Source: Halobacteriovoraceae bacterium (lineage in GTDB: Bacteria > Bdellovibrionota > Bacteriovoracia > Bacteriovoracales > Bacteriovoracaceae). Taken from it: a stretch of DNA of 49,725 bases. The notes under the pieces were generated by a model. The model worked only from the letters and a program-made list of their open reading frames with translations, had not been told where the DNA came from and made no database searches. The stretch spans positions 1 through 49,725 of the forward strand of contig PASP01000006.1 in the NCBI GenBank assembly GCA_002712005.1, in the 5' to 3' direction. This document shows positions 1 to 7,638 of the stretch, piece by piece; the stretch's first letter is position 1, and the number at the start of each line of letters is the position of its first letter. The position numbers were made by a program, and so were the translations under genes.

Positions 1-54
1 CTATTTAAACTCCTTAATCATTTATTAACCAAAACCACGAAGCGAGACTTTCTC
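1..54. repeat. Direct repeat copy 1, upstream of small secreted gene
   Basis: This 54-bp stretch matches 805-858 at 50 of 54 positions by hand alignment. Both copies lie about 100-180 bp upstream of a small secreted-protein gene in the same orientation. Weaker similarity continues after the core (both have a later ACAAA...TACTGG stretch). Copy 1 begins exactly at the window edge, so the repeat may extend further left. The likely explanation is a duplicated promoter/leader region. Confidence 0.75.
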
Positions 55-229
55 GTTCTTTCTCATTTCCTATTCGCAAATAGGTTAACAAAAGAAGAAA
101 TCGTACTGGTTCACTCTCCCTTTTCCATCGTAGTTATTCTCTGAAGCTAGAGTATTCAGTTTTAAACTTAATGAAATATTTGCTCGTTTCTGTTAACCTA
201 AATGTAAAATCGTCATGGAGGATCTTGAA

Positions 230-712
230 ATGAAGAGCTTATTTTTAGGCTTAATTTGCCTTATATCACTTAATGCAAATGCACTTATCGTAAATGATAG
301 CAGAGAAGATATTTTTAGCTTATTAAAAACGTTTGATCTGTTAAATATTCCAATAATTGTACCAAGTCAGATAGATAAAGACCTTGCTTATAATAATGAC
401 AATAACAAAATATCCCCTGGTGAACTCGTTTTGTTAACTCATGACAAAATTGATTCAAATAATTTTACATGCCTATTTAGAAGTTCTAATTCGAATAAGT
501 GGGTCTCACAAAATGAATATCGAAAAGAGTTTAGTCTACCGACTCAAGCATGTATAAATAGCGCAAAAGAATGCTTGATAACAATAATTGACCTAGGGCT
601 AAACAGTGAGACAAATAAGGCTTTAATGGCCATTTCGAATGCAGTTCCTCCAGGAACTGAATTTCGTTGTTTAAGTTACTCAGGAGGCTTTGAAGCTACC
701 ATTATAGATTAG
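230..712 (+). CDS. Small secreted protein of unknown function
   Basis: I do not recognise this 160-aa protein. It starts with a clear signal peptide (Lys2, hydrophobic LFLGLICLISL core, cleavage near ANA-L about residue 18), so it is probably exported to the periplasm or beyond. The start at 230 is preferred over an in-frame ATG at 215 because GGAGG at 218-222 sits 7 nt before it and would lie inside the longer version. The mature protein is acidic/polar and has three or four cysteines in its second half (FTC, QAC, KEC, FRC), which could form disulfides. The gene is followed by a palindromic element and then by a second small secreted gene with a related upstream region. Confidence 0.7.
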   Translation: MKSLFLGLICLISLNANALIVNDSREDIFSLLKTFDLLNIPIIVPSQIDKDLAYNNDNNKISPGELVLLTHDKIDSNNFTCLFRSSNSNKWVSQNEYRKEFSLPTQACINSAKECLITIIDLGLNSETNKALMAISNAVPPGTEFRCLSYSGGFEATIID

Positions 713-758
713 TAGCAAGTTTACAATGCCTAAAAATGGTCAAAAAAAGATGAAAAAG

Positions 759-787
759 GGTGCTTTGGCACACCAGTCCCGGGCACC
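759..787. repeat. REP-like palindromic element
   Basis: GGTGC at 759-763 can pair either with GCAC at 768-771 (tight 4-bp hairpin, TTTG loop) or with GCACC at 783-787. The segment between holds the palindrome CCCGGG (778-783). This GC-rich island sits in very AT-rich sequence and has the nested-arm look of small dispersed palindromes. I saw no second copy in the window. It could also act as a weak terminator after the upstream gene, although no long T run follows. Confidence 0.4.
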
Positions 788-804
788 ATTCTTCTTTTGA
801 TAAT

Positions 805-858
805 CTATTTAAACTCCTTAATCATTTAATAAACAAAACCATGAAGCGAGATTTTCTC
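805..858. repeat. Direct repeat copy 2, upstream of second small secreted gene
   Basis: Partner of the repeat at 1-54, with 4 differences in 54 positions. It lies 104 bp before the start of the gene at 963. The shared leader suggests that the two small secreted genes arose by, or acquired, a duplicated regulatory segment and may be co-regulated. Confidence 0.75.
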
Positions 859-962
859 TTTAGCTGAGACTACATTATTCAACAAAGAGATTAGGATAGG
901 AACTCTACTGGACAAAACCCCTTCATTCTTACTATTTTATCTTATATAACGAGGAGAGGGTC

Positions 963-1391
963 ATGAAATCATTTTTACTATTTACTGCTTTAATCATTCA
1001 AACTTTTAGTTCAAGCTTTGCAAGCCCTGAAGACGAGGGAACTATTCTAAGAACAATCATTAATGGCAATGAGTTTAGCTATACAGTTAGACATAATGGT
1101 CGGTATGGATCAGGACAGATACATCCAAATTTTGAATATAAAAGTGGGAAACTCTTTGTCCTTGATTATCTCAATGACGAGCCTAATGCTGCGACTAAAG
1201 ATCAAATTATTACTGAAGCTGAAGAAAATTGTGAAGTTCTCGCCCTAAGTGAATTTAAAGAATACCGAGATGATCGATATACTTATGAGCTTCACTATTT
1301 TCTAGAATCAGAGAGAGGTTATTTTTATAGTGAGCCTTCGACGGTAGCTGGTCTACTCTGTCGAGTTGAAGTTATTTGGAAAAAGAAGTAG
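963..1391 (+). CDS. Small secreted protein of unknown function
   Basis: This 142-aa protein has an N-terminal signal peptide (MKSFLLFTALIIQTF, cleavage near SFA-S about residue 20). It is preceded by a strong ribosome site (GAGGAGAGGG at 951-960). The mature part is rich in Tyr, Glu and Arg and has two cysteines (ENC and LLC) that could form one disulfide. I see no similarity to the upstream secreted protein beyond the leader type, and I recognise no family. An overlapping shorter frame inside it (1063-1248) is a shadow. Confidence 0.7.
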   Translation: MKSFLLFTALIIQTFSSSFASPEDEGTILRTIINGNEFSYTVRHNGRYGSGQIHPNFEYKSGKLFVLDYLNDEPNAATKDQIITEAEENCEVLALSEFKEYRDDRYTYELHYFLESERGYFYSEPSTVAGLLCRVEVIWKKK

Positions 1392-1465
1392 CTAAGTTCA
1401 TCTTAAACATGTCATTCTATGACATACAATAGATAAATGAGAGTTTAGAAAAAGGATTTAAAAAG

Positions 1466-2362
1466 ATGCAATTAAGCTGGGATGAAGTAGAGTCAATACT
1501 AGGTAAAGATCGCTCAATGACGGTGTCTGAAGATTTTCATGAAGATATCCATCAAACTCAGTTTTATGATCTCGGCTCGGGCCATGCCTTCATCTTTAGA
1601 TATCTAAACTTCAAAGATAGAAAACTAGAATTTGAAACTGACTATTTCTTATATTTAAAAGAGCAATTTTGGTTATACAAAGACGATCAATTTAAACATC
1701 TTTGCAGTAGTGAAGATGATTTCTTGGATATTCTCTATTCTAGGTTTGAAAGAAATAAAGAGATTGCCCTCATGTATTCCAATCAACTAGATGAACTCGA
1801 AGATGATCTCTACAACAGAAAAATCTCTAATAGCTTTATGGACAACTGGTTTGATTTGAAAAAAGATATTTCTCGAATTGAGAGATTTTTAAATCGTCAG
1901 ATCTTTGCTCATAAGGATTATTTGAAAAATGGTGAGAAAAAAACAAATTTCCCTGTACTCGATTTTGCAAACTATATTAACGATATTCAATTTCTCATGG
2001 CCACGACTCAAGGTCTCTTAGGTAGATTAGATAATGCTCACAATTACTTCACTTCGCTTAAAAATGATAAACTAAATAAGAATATTTATCTTCTTACCGT
2101 ACTCTCTGGGATTTTCCTTCCTCTCAATTTAATCGTCGGTTTTTTTGGCATGAATACGGAAGGCCTACTCTTTAAAGATAATCCCCAAGGTACGACTTAT
2201 GTCCTCTATACATTAATTGGAATTTTCCTCGTCTTTGTTCTCGGCTTCAATATTTTAAATCTCATTGATCGCTTTGTTTTTCGCTGGTGGCTTGGAAGAA
2301 GTAAAATTTATAATAAGATGTCTTCTAAGATTGAAGAGGCCAAAGATAAGTGGACATTTTAG
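1466..2362 (+). CDS. CorA-type divalent cation transporter
   Basis: This 298-aa protein matches the CorA (2-TM-GxN) family of Mg2+/Co2+ and sometimes Zn2+ channels. The diagnostic GMN motif is in FFGMNTE, directly after the first C-terminal membrane helix (about residues 208-225), and a second hydrophobic helix follows at about 248-268. The N-terminal two-thirds is a charged cytoplasmic domain with long helices, as expected for the CorA funnel. It is slightly shorter than typical CorA (about 315 aa). The C-terminal tail is basic. It belongs to a short run with a DUF6122-like protein and a ZIP transporter, hinting at a metal-ion theme. Substrate cannot be told from sequence. Confidence 0.88.
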   Translation: MQLSWDEVESILGKDRSMTVSEDFHEDIHQTQFYDLGSGHAFIFRYLNFKDRKLEFETDYFLYLKEQFWLYKDDQFKHLCSSEDDFLDILYSRFERNKEIALMYSNQLDELEDDLYNRKISNSFMDNWFDLKKDISRIERFLNRQIFAHKDYLKNGEKKTNFPVLDFANYINDIQFLMATTQGLLGRLDNAHNYFTSLKNDKLNKNIYLLTVLSGIFLPLNLIVGFFGMNTEGLLFKDNPQGTTYVLYTLIGIFLVFVLGFNILNLIDRFVFRWWLGRSKIYNKMSSKIEEAKDKWTF

Positions 2363-2407
2363 TATTCATTTTCTCAAATACATAAAGAGTAAGGATCAAA
2401 AAATTTT

Positions 2408-2737
2408 ATGATACGATTTCTTATTCATTATGGACTTCATTTTGTTGCTCCCTACTTTATTGCTACTCTTTATGCTAAACATTCTATTCAAGAGAAGTAT
2501 CGAGTTTATGTCCTTTTTCTCGCTTCGATGTTAGTCGACCTCGATCATCTCGTGAGTGATCCTGTTTTCGATCCCCATCGACTAAGCGTTGGGCATCATT
2601 TTCTTCACAGTTACTACGCCCTTACGCTCTATGCTTTTGCCCTTTTCTATAAAAGAACACGACTACTCGCTTTTGCTCTGATTTTTCATATGTTCTCGGA
2701 TATAATGGATTATCTCCTTTATCTTATTGGTTTATAG
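2408..2737 (+). CDS. DUF6122-like small membrane protein
   Basis: This 109-aa protein is strongly hydrophobic with about three to four membrane segments. It carries conserved-looking acidic/histidine pieces: a DLDHL motif at about 44-48, FDPHRLSVGHHFLHSYYA at about 55-72, and HMFSDIMDY near the C-terminus. The arrangement (early IHYGLHF, then D-x-DHL, then FDPxR...HxLHS) is what I recall for DUF6122, whose function is unknown. Clustered Asp and His in membrane context resemble YdjM/DUF457-type membrane metal-dependent hydrolases, so metal binding is possible but unproven. It starts 45 bp after the CorA-type gene. Confidence 0.7.
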   Translation: MIRFLIHYGLHFVAPYFIATLYAKHSIQEKYRVYVLFLASMLVDLDHLVSDPVFDPHRLSVGHHFLHSYYALTLYAFALFYKRTRLLAFALIFHMFSDIMDYLLYLIGL

Positions 2738-2761
2738 GTAAGACAAAAGAGATAGGACTAT

Positions 2762-2775
2762 AGGAGGCTCCCATT
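2762..2775 (+). promoter_or_regulatory. Ribosome binding site with AUU start codon
   Basis: AGGAGG (2762-2767), five spacer bases, then ATT (2773-2775). The reading frame downstream is ZIP family from its first helix. The perfect Shine-Dalgarno sequence may compensate for the weak start codon. AUU starts are known in infC, where they permit IF3-dependent control. Confidence 0.65.
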
Positions 2776-3540
2776 ACAGATCTACAACTCACTATTCTTG
2801 GCACGACCGTAGCAGGAATTGCTACAGGTCTTGGAGCACTTCCTATCTATTTTAAAAAGAATTTTGATAAATCGAGTTTAGATATTGGGATGGGAATGAG
2901 TGCAGGGGTTATGCTAGTTGCTTCCTTCATATCTCTTATTTTACCGGCCATCGATAAATCAAAGGAAATCTATCCTCACCTCTGGGCCTTTCCCTTAGTT
3001 ATGCTAGGACTCTTTACCGGTTACTTCTTTATCATAACCGTCCATCGCTTTTTGCCCCACGAACATATCTTTAAGAAAACAGATATGGATCATCCTGGAA
3101 AAATGAGTCGAGTGACTCTTATTGTATTGGCTATTTGCTTACATAATCTACCTGAAGGTCTGGCCGTTGGGGTGGGCTTTGGTAGTGGGGACATGTCTTC
3201 AGGAATGACCTTGGCCTTGGCCATTGCTCTTCAAAATATGCCGGAAGGACTCGTTGTTGCCATTGGACTGCTTAGTGAGGGCTCCTCCAAAAATAAGGCC
3301 TTCCTCTGGGCCCTCATTTCTGGTTTAGTCGAGCCCGTAGCTGCGACTGCAGCACTCTTCTTTACTCAAAGCTCCCTCATTACTCTCCCCTTTGCCCTCA
3401 GTTTTGCGGGGGGAACTATGCTCTTTGTTATATGTCAGGAGATCTTTCCCGAGCTCTTTCGCCAAGGTCATGAAAAGCTGGCTTCCATTGGTGTAGTCAT
3501 AGGCATTATTCTTATGCTTGGTCTCGATCACTACTTATAA
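2773..3540 (+). CDS. ZIP-family metal transporter, probable AUU start
   Basis: This 255-aa ZIP-type (ZupT/GufA-like) transporter imports divalent metals such as Zn2+ or Fe2+. The metal-site motifs in the middle helices are visible as HNLPEG (LHNLPEGLAVG) and QNMPEG (LQNMPEGLVVA). The first ATG (2890) would cut off the first ZIP helix, which reads clearly upstream (TILGTTVAGIATGLGALP). No ATG, GTG or TTG occurs in frame between the TAG at 2761 and 2890. A perfect AGGAGG at 2762-2767 sits 5 nt before ATT at 2773, so AUU is the likely initiation codon. About seven membrane helices can be counted. It lies 35 bp after the DUF6122-like gene. Confidence 0.85.
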   Translation: MTDLQLTILGTTVAGIATGLGALPIYFKKNFDKSSLDIGMGMSAGVMLVASFISLILPAIDKSKEIYPHLWAFPLVMLGLFTGYFFIITVHRFLPHEHIFKKTDMDHPGKMSRVTLIVLAICLHNLPEGLAVGVGFGSGDMSSGMTLALAIALQNMPEGLVVAIGLLSEGSSKNKAFLWALISGLVEPVAATAALFFTQSSLITLPFALSFAGGTMLFVICQEIFPELFRQGHEKLASIGVVIGIILMLGLDHYL

Positions 3541-3607
3541 TTTACTCCTTATGAGGCATATTTTTCCCGACTATTCGAATTATCCTTGATTCTTGGTAGG
3601 CTAAAGT

Positions 3608-3823
3608 ATGTCTTGTATGAAATGTAAGCACTATTTTTCAACTTTCGACCCTGCCAAACCCAGAGGTTGCAAGCTCTATGCTATGAAAACCGTTCAATTT
3701 CCTGAAGTTATTGTTAAGAGGGAATCTGGTAAGGAATGCTTGGGATTTGAACCAAGAAAGAAAGTTGTGGAGAGAGAAAAGCCTCGCCAAATTCGAGACT
3801 TTAATGATCCTAGTTTATGGTAG
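3608..3823 (+). CDS. Small four-cysteine protein, zinc-ribbon-like
   Basis: This 71-aa protein has the pattern C-x2-C (CMKC, residues 3-6) ... GC (about 22) ... EC (about 43), together with HYF and a proline-rich turn. Four cysteines in this layout suggest a small metal-binding or zinc-ribbon-like fold. Similar short proteins are widespread and are sometimes labelled uracil-DNA glycosylase in databases, but at this length it cannot be the enzyme. The C-terminus is charged (VVEREKPRQIRDFNDPSLW). It converges with mnmA, whose stop lies only 1 bp away. Confidence 0.65.
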   Translation: MSCMKCKHYFSTFDPAKPRGCKLYAMKTVQFPEVIVKRESGKECLGFEPRKKVVEREKPRQIRDFNDPSLW

Positions 3824-3824
3824 A

Positions 3825-4991
3825 TTAATTAGGGCTTTTATTGAGCTCTAAATCATCAGGCAAAGCTTTATTTCTTTCAAAATAAGTTTCCCCTCTCTTT
3901 GCAATCATTCCCCCGCCAAGGCAGATTCTTTCACCGCCTTTATCACAATAGAAAACAATACTTTGTCTAAGCGTGACAGCTCTTTGGGCCATGGGAAAAG
4001 TGATATGAAGAGTCTTTGTATCTTTACAATAGGATTCGATGACCGCGGGTTGATCGGGTTGGCGGTAGCGAATCTTAGCTCCAACTTCCATAGGGAATTT
4101 TTGGTTTTCTAAAAAGCTTGGATCCACGAATGAGAGCTCATTGGCCCAAAGTTCATCACAGTAGAGAGCAGGATGCTTTTCCCCTCTTTCTACAATCACG
4201 ACATTACGATCAGTATCTTTATCAACGACAAACCAAGGCTCTCCCTGACCACCCAGACCAAGTCCCTTTCTTTGTCCTATGGTGTAGTAGGCTGAACCAT
4301 CATGTTTTCCAACAATTTCACCTGCTAGAGTTTCAAAATTTCCAGGCTTCAGTTGAATATATTGCGAGAGGAAGTTTTTGAAGTTTCTCTCTCCAATAAA
4401 ACAGATCCCCGTAGAGTCTTTCTTATCTTTTGTAATGAGGTCATATTTATGGGCAATTTCTCTAACTTTCGACTTTTCGAGATGCCCTATAGGAAAGAGA
4501 ACTTTTTCAAGAACCTCTTGTCTCATTGTGTAGAGGAAGTAAGTTTGATCTTTTCTTGAATCCTTTCCTTTGACGAGATGAGCTTGCCCATCAATTTCTA
4601 TATTTTGGCAATAGTGTCCAGTAGCCAAATAGTCTGCACCAAGTTCCATCGCTTTTTCAAAGAAGACTTTAAATTTAATCTCTCGGTTACAAAGGATATC
4701 AGGATTCGGAGTATGGCCTTCACTATATTCATCAAGGAAGTTTTGAAATACATTTTCTCTATATTCCTTAACGAATTCTACAGAGTAGTAAGGAATATCT
4801 AATTTCTCACAAACTTTAATAACATCTGCGTACTCTTTAGATGCCTGACAGACACCATTTTCATCTTCTTCTTCCCAGTTTTTCATAAACATGCCCACGA
4901 CATTATAGCCTTCTTCTTTTAGAAGGGCTGCCGTTACGGAGGAGTCAACTCCCCCACTCATGCCTACAATAACTGTTTTATTCGCGTTCAT
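3825..4991 (-). CDS. mnmA: tRNA-specific 2-thiouridylase MnmA
   Basis: MnmA uses ATP and a sulfur relay to thiolate U34 of Lys, Glu and Gln tRNAs. The 388-aa protein is of normal length. The PP-loop SGGVDSS is at residues 12-18. The catalytic cysteines are C101 (NPDILCN) and C197 (TGICFIG), matching the E. coli pair in position. The tRNA-binding and beta-barrel C-terminal parts are present (YTIGQRKGLG, then KIRYRQ). It is the last gene of a minus-strand group with an M28 peptidase (89 bp upstream) and a degenerate MnmA paralogue. Confidence 0.97.
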   Translation of the reverse strand: MNANKTVIVGMSGGVDSSVTAALLKEEGYNVVGMFMKNWEEEDENGVCQASKEYADVIKVCEKLDIPYYSVEFVKEYRENVFQNFLDEYSEGHTPNPDILCNREIKFKVFFEKAMELGADYLATGHYCQNIEIDGQAHLVKGKDSRKDQTYFLYTMRQEVLEKVLFPIGHLEKSKVREIAHKYDLITKDKKDSTGICFIGERNFKNFLSQYIQLKPGNFETLAGEIVGKHDGSAYYTIGQRKGLGLGGQGEPWFVVDKDTDRNVVIVERGEKHPALYCDELWANELSFVDPSFLENQKFPMEVGAKIRYRQPDQPAVIESYCKDTKTLHITFPMAQRAVTLRQSIVFYCDKGGERICLGGGMIAKRGETYFERNKALPDDLELNKSPN

Positions 4992-5080
4992 GGCCGCACT
5001 TTAACATGTTGCTCATGCCCAGAAAAGGTATTGAGTAGAAAATAAAGTGATATCTAACTTCGCTGTGCGAATGATCCTTT

Positions 5081-6292
5081 TTAGCGACTAATGCCAAAGG
5101 CCATCGACATAACAGCTCCTCCAATGAACTGAAAGGCCCTATAAAAGGTATTGATATTAAGGGTTTCCACGAAATCATCACTGGTGTGATAGCGTTTGGG
5201 ATCAAAGTCATTTTCCCAGTCCCCAGTCATGGTGAGGGCAACGAGATCTTCATTCCAAAAGCTTACATTATCAGAGTTTTTAAATTGATTCCCTACGATT
5301 TCAAAATGGATGGAGGGGCTAATATTGTCACCCAGATCTGATATCTTTTGGGCCAACCTTTTATCATGGATATGACCTTCACTGCCCTTTCTTCTAAGAT
5401 ACATCTTCATATTGCCGTATTTCTTTTCCTTATCGAGAAACTTAGAATCATAGCCCAAGCGATCGAGATTGATGAGACCGAGAAAATTCTTATCTGTAAA
5501 TTCATTCTTATACTTATTAACAAAGGCCCGTGAACCCAGAAAGCCCAATTCACCCCAGTCAAAGAAGACAACTCTCACAGTCATAGGAAGCTTCATCTGG
5601 GAGAGAAGCTTCACTAGAGAAAGAGCAATGATTACACCAGAACCATTATCATTTGCTCCAGGCATAGAAGCTTCATCTTTGATTAAGAGAGTTGCAGGAT
5701 CTTGTACAAGGGTATCGTAGTGAGCTCCTATAACGAGAATATCTTTAGGCCTCGTGTGCCCTCGCTTCTCCCAAATAATATTCTTTCCTTTAAAAGACTT
5801 TCTCTCCTCTAAAAAAGAAGTCGTGTGCTTGGTATATTCAAGCCACTTCTTATATTCAGGATCTGAGGGTTTGTAAGCGGTTTTAATTTGGCGATTAAAA
5901 TCATCACAATACATTTTTTTGGCGTAGTCCACATCGGGATTAAAGGTATCAATATAGATGAGGCTATCTTTATTCTTATTGGTTTCTTCTAGCTTTTGAT
6001 GCAAAAACTTTTGAGCAGCTTCGTGCCCAGAACTTCCTACGAGACGACTTGGTCTTGAGGCCTTTACAAAACTTCGCAAGGTATCGACTAATTCATCTTT
6101 ATCAATAAGCTTGAGATTGGCCTTGATATCATAAACTTTGGTGGGATTATCACGTATTTTAGCGATGGCCAGAGCATAGCTAGGTTTTGAGTATAGGCCA
6201 ATCAATAAGAATAGAGTCGATAAAAAGAGTACTAACCCCAGCTTTTGGTTAGAATTTGAACTTATAGATATCGATAACCTCACTTTCTTCAT
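5081..6292 (-). CDS. Exported M28-family zinc peptidase, atypical active site
   Basis: This 403-aa protein has an N-terminal hydrophobic segment (about residues 18-40, ending KPSYA-L), so it is exported or anchored to the envelope. The M28 zinc ligands are recognisable: H191/D193 (GAHYDT), D215 (GANDNGSG), E248 (DWGEL), D277 (NLDRLGYD) and a late His (RYHTSDD). The usual M28 motif is D-x-E-E-x-G, where the first Glu is the general base; here it reads DWGELG, so that Glu is replaced by Gly247. Activity may be altered or lost. The start is uncertain: ATGs occur at 6352, 6304 and 6292. I chose 6292 because it leads directly into the signal peptide and has AAGGA upstream. Its 5' end overlaps the upstream gene by 44 bp. 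Confidence 0.85.
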   Translation of the reverse strand: MKKVRLSISISSNSNQKLGLVLFLSTLFLLIGLYSKPSYALAIAKIRDNPTKVYDIKANLKLIDKDELVDTLRSFVKASRPSRLVGSSGHEAAQKFLHQKLEETNKNKDSLIYIDTFNPDVDYAKKMYCDDFNRQIKTAYKPSDPEYKKWLEYTKHTTSFLEERKSFKGKNIIWEKRGHTRPKDILVIGAHYDTLVQDPATLLIKDEASMPGANDNGSGVIIALSLVKLLSQMKLPMTVRVVFFDWGELGFLGSRAFVNKYKNEFTDKNFLGLINLDRLGYDSKFLDKEKKYGNMKMYLRRKGSEGHIHDKRLAQKISDLGDNISPSIHFEIVGNQFKNSDNVSFWNEDLVALTMTGDWENDFDPKRYHTSDDFVETLNINTFYRAFQFIGGAVMSMAFGISR

Positions 6293-7511
6293 CTTCGATT
6301 TCATCCTTCTTTTTAGGAAAGCTTTTAAACTTCCCATTATCAATATGTCCACAGGTTCTTACGGTTCCACATCCAATGATTCGACCAGTTGTTCCTGGAC
6401 GATTATAGAAGGCCACATACTCTCCTTGTGGAATGAGACCAACAAATCTCTCTTTAAACTCTATCTTAGCGTGACCATTATTGAGAAAGTAGAGATAGGC
6501 CGGCTGTATTTCTGACTTTTCTCTTGTTTTCACATAGACTTCAAGAGGTCTACTCGTATCTGTCCCAATGGGATAATAGACTTCCGTTAGAAGAAGAAGA
6601 TCGTATTCTAAATCTTCTTCCATTCCCACATAAACGGTTCCGGCGGTATATTTAAAACCAATAACCATATAATTCTTATCAATAAGAGAGCCGGAATTAT
6701 TTTTAATACTCTTACTTCCTAATGAAAACTCGTGAATCCCGCTATGCTCACCAAGAAAAGCATCATTGCGATAATCAATGATATGTCCTGTCTTAAACAT
6801 CTTGGTGGGCATACGGTCAGCCACAAAATGACCTAAGCTTCTTCTCTCCATTAGAGGTTTAATATTACTTTCCTCTAAAAAACTTAATTTTAATCCTTTT
6901 CCAATTTTCTGAACTTCTGCTTTTCTCATATCAGACAGAGGAAGACGTACCATAGAGAGAATTTCTTCTTTTAAACCTGAGAGGAGATAACTTTGGTCGT
7001 GATCAAGATCATGGGAAACAAATATATGTGAGGTTTGAGAAGCTTGATTTTTTACAATCTTAGAATAATGTCCAGTGGCTATATACTGAGCTCCAAGAAC
7101 AGATGCTTTCTTTGCCAAAACTTCAAATATTAAACTGGTGGCATTGACCTTGGGAGAAAAACTTCTCCCTCCAGCACGAGCTGCAACAACATAGTCGGTG
7201 ACCCTGTCTTTGTACTCAATCGAAGCATCCACAGCATAGAAAGTTATACCCAATGAATCTGCTAACTCTTTTACAGGATCAAAACCCTCTAGATTGTATA
7301 TTCCTTCAAAAGGAGCAGGAGTGATTTCTTCTCCATTTTCATCATAGCGTTTCCTGAGGGTTTCCGCAGCTTTAGAGCTAAAGGTAATCCCAAGGCCTAT
7401 CACTTGGAATCCTTGTCTCTTTAATAGGTATGCAGCCACCACAGAGTCTAAGCTGCCATTAAAGCCACATACAATTTTTTGACCCTTTGTCTGCTTTTTA
7501 AAACTTTCCAA
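6249..7511 (-). CDS. MnmA-like paralogue lacking both catalytic cysteines
   Basis: This 420-aa protein aligns with MnmA along most of its length: an altered PP-loop (GFNGSLDS at 16-23 in place of GMSGGVDS), the ATGHYSKI motif at 145-152, and DLDHDQSYLL matching DSRKDQTYFL. The first catalytic Cys position (NPDILCN in MnmA) is Asn123 here, and no Cys exists in the region of the second. The only cysteines are C15 and two near the C-terminus. It may still bind tRNA and ATP, but it is unlikely to be a standard thiouridylase. It starts with TTG, with GAGG five bases before it, and overlaps the M28 peptidase gene at its end. Confidence 0.8.
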   Translation of the reverse strand: MESFKKQTKGQKIVCGFNGSLDSVVAAYLLKRQGFQVIGLGITFSSKAAETLRKRYDENGEEITPAPFEGIYNLEGFDPVKELADSLGITFYAVDASIEYKDRVTDYVVAARAGGRSFSPKVNATSLIFEVLAKKASVLGAQYIATGHYSKIVKNQASQTSHIFVSHDLDHDQSYLLSGLKEEILSMVRLPLSDMRKAEVQKIGKGLKLSFLEESNIKPLMERRSLGHFVADRMPTKMFKTGHIIDYRNDAFLGEHSGIHEFSLGSKSIKNNSGSLIDKNYMVIGFKYTAGTVYVGMEEDLEYDLLLLTEVYYPIGTDTSRPLEVYVKTREKSEIQPAYLYFLNNGHAKIEFKERFVGLIPQGEYVAFYNRPGTTGRIIGCGTVRTCGHIDNGKFKSFPKKKDEIEDEESEVIDIYKFKF

Positions 7512-7638
7512 ATGGACCTCTAAACCTTCGATTTATATATGAAATTATTATATCAGAACTTCAGAAACCTAGATTTTCGATCAATTATTTTAGGCAGAAT
7601 CTTCCCTATAAATTCAGCAAATCCTTAAATTTATTCTC

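Noticed and set aside
1063-1248. Extra frame inside the small secreted gene
   Set aside because: It lies wholly within a supported gene, has no ribosome site and no recognisable product.
3608-3823. Uracil-DNA glycosylase label for the small Cys protein
   Set aside because: At 71 aa it cannot be the enzyme; only the small metal-site pattern can be supported.
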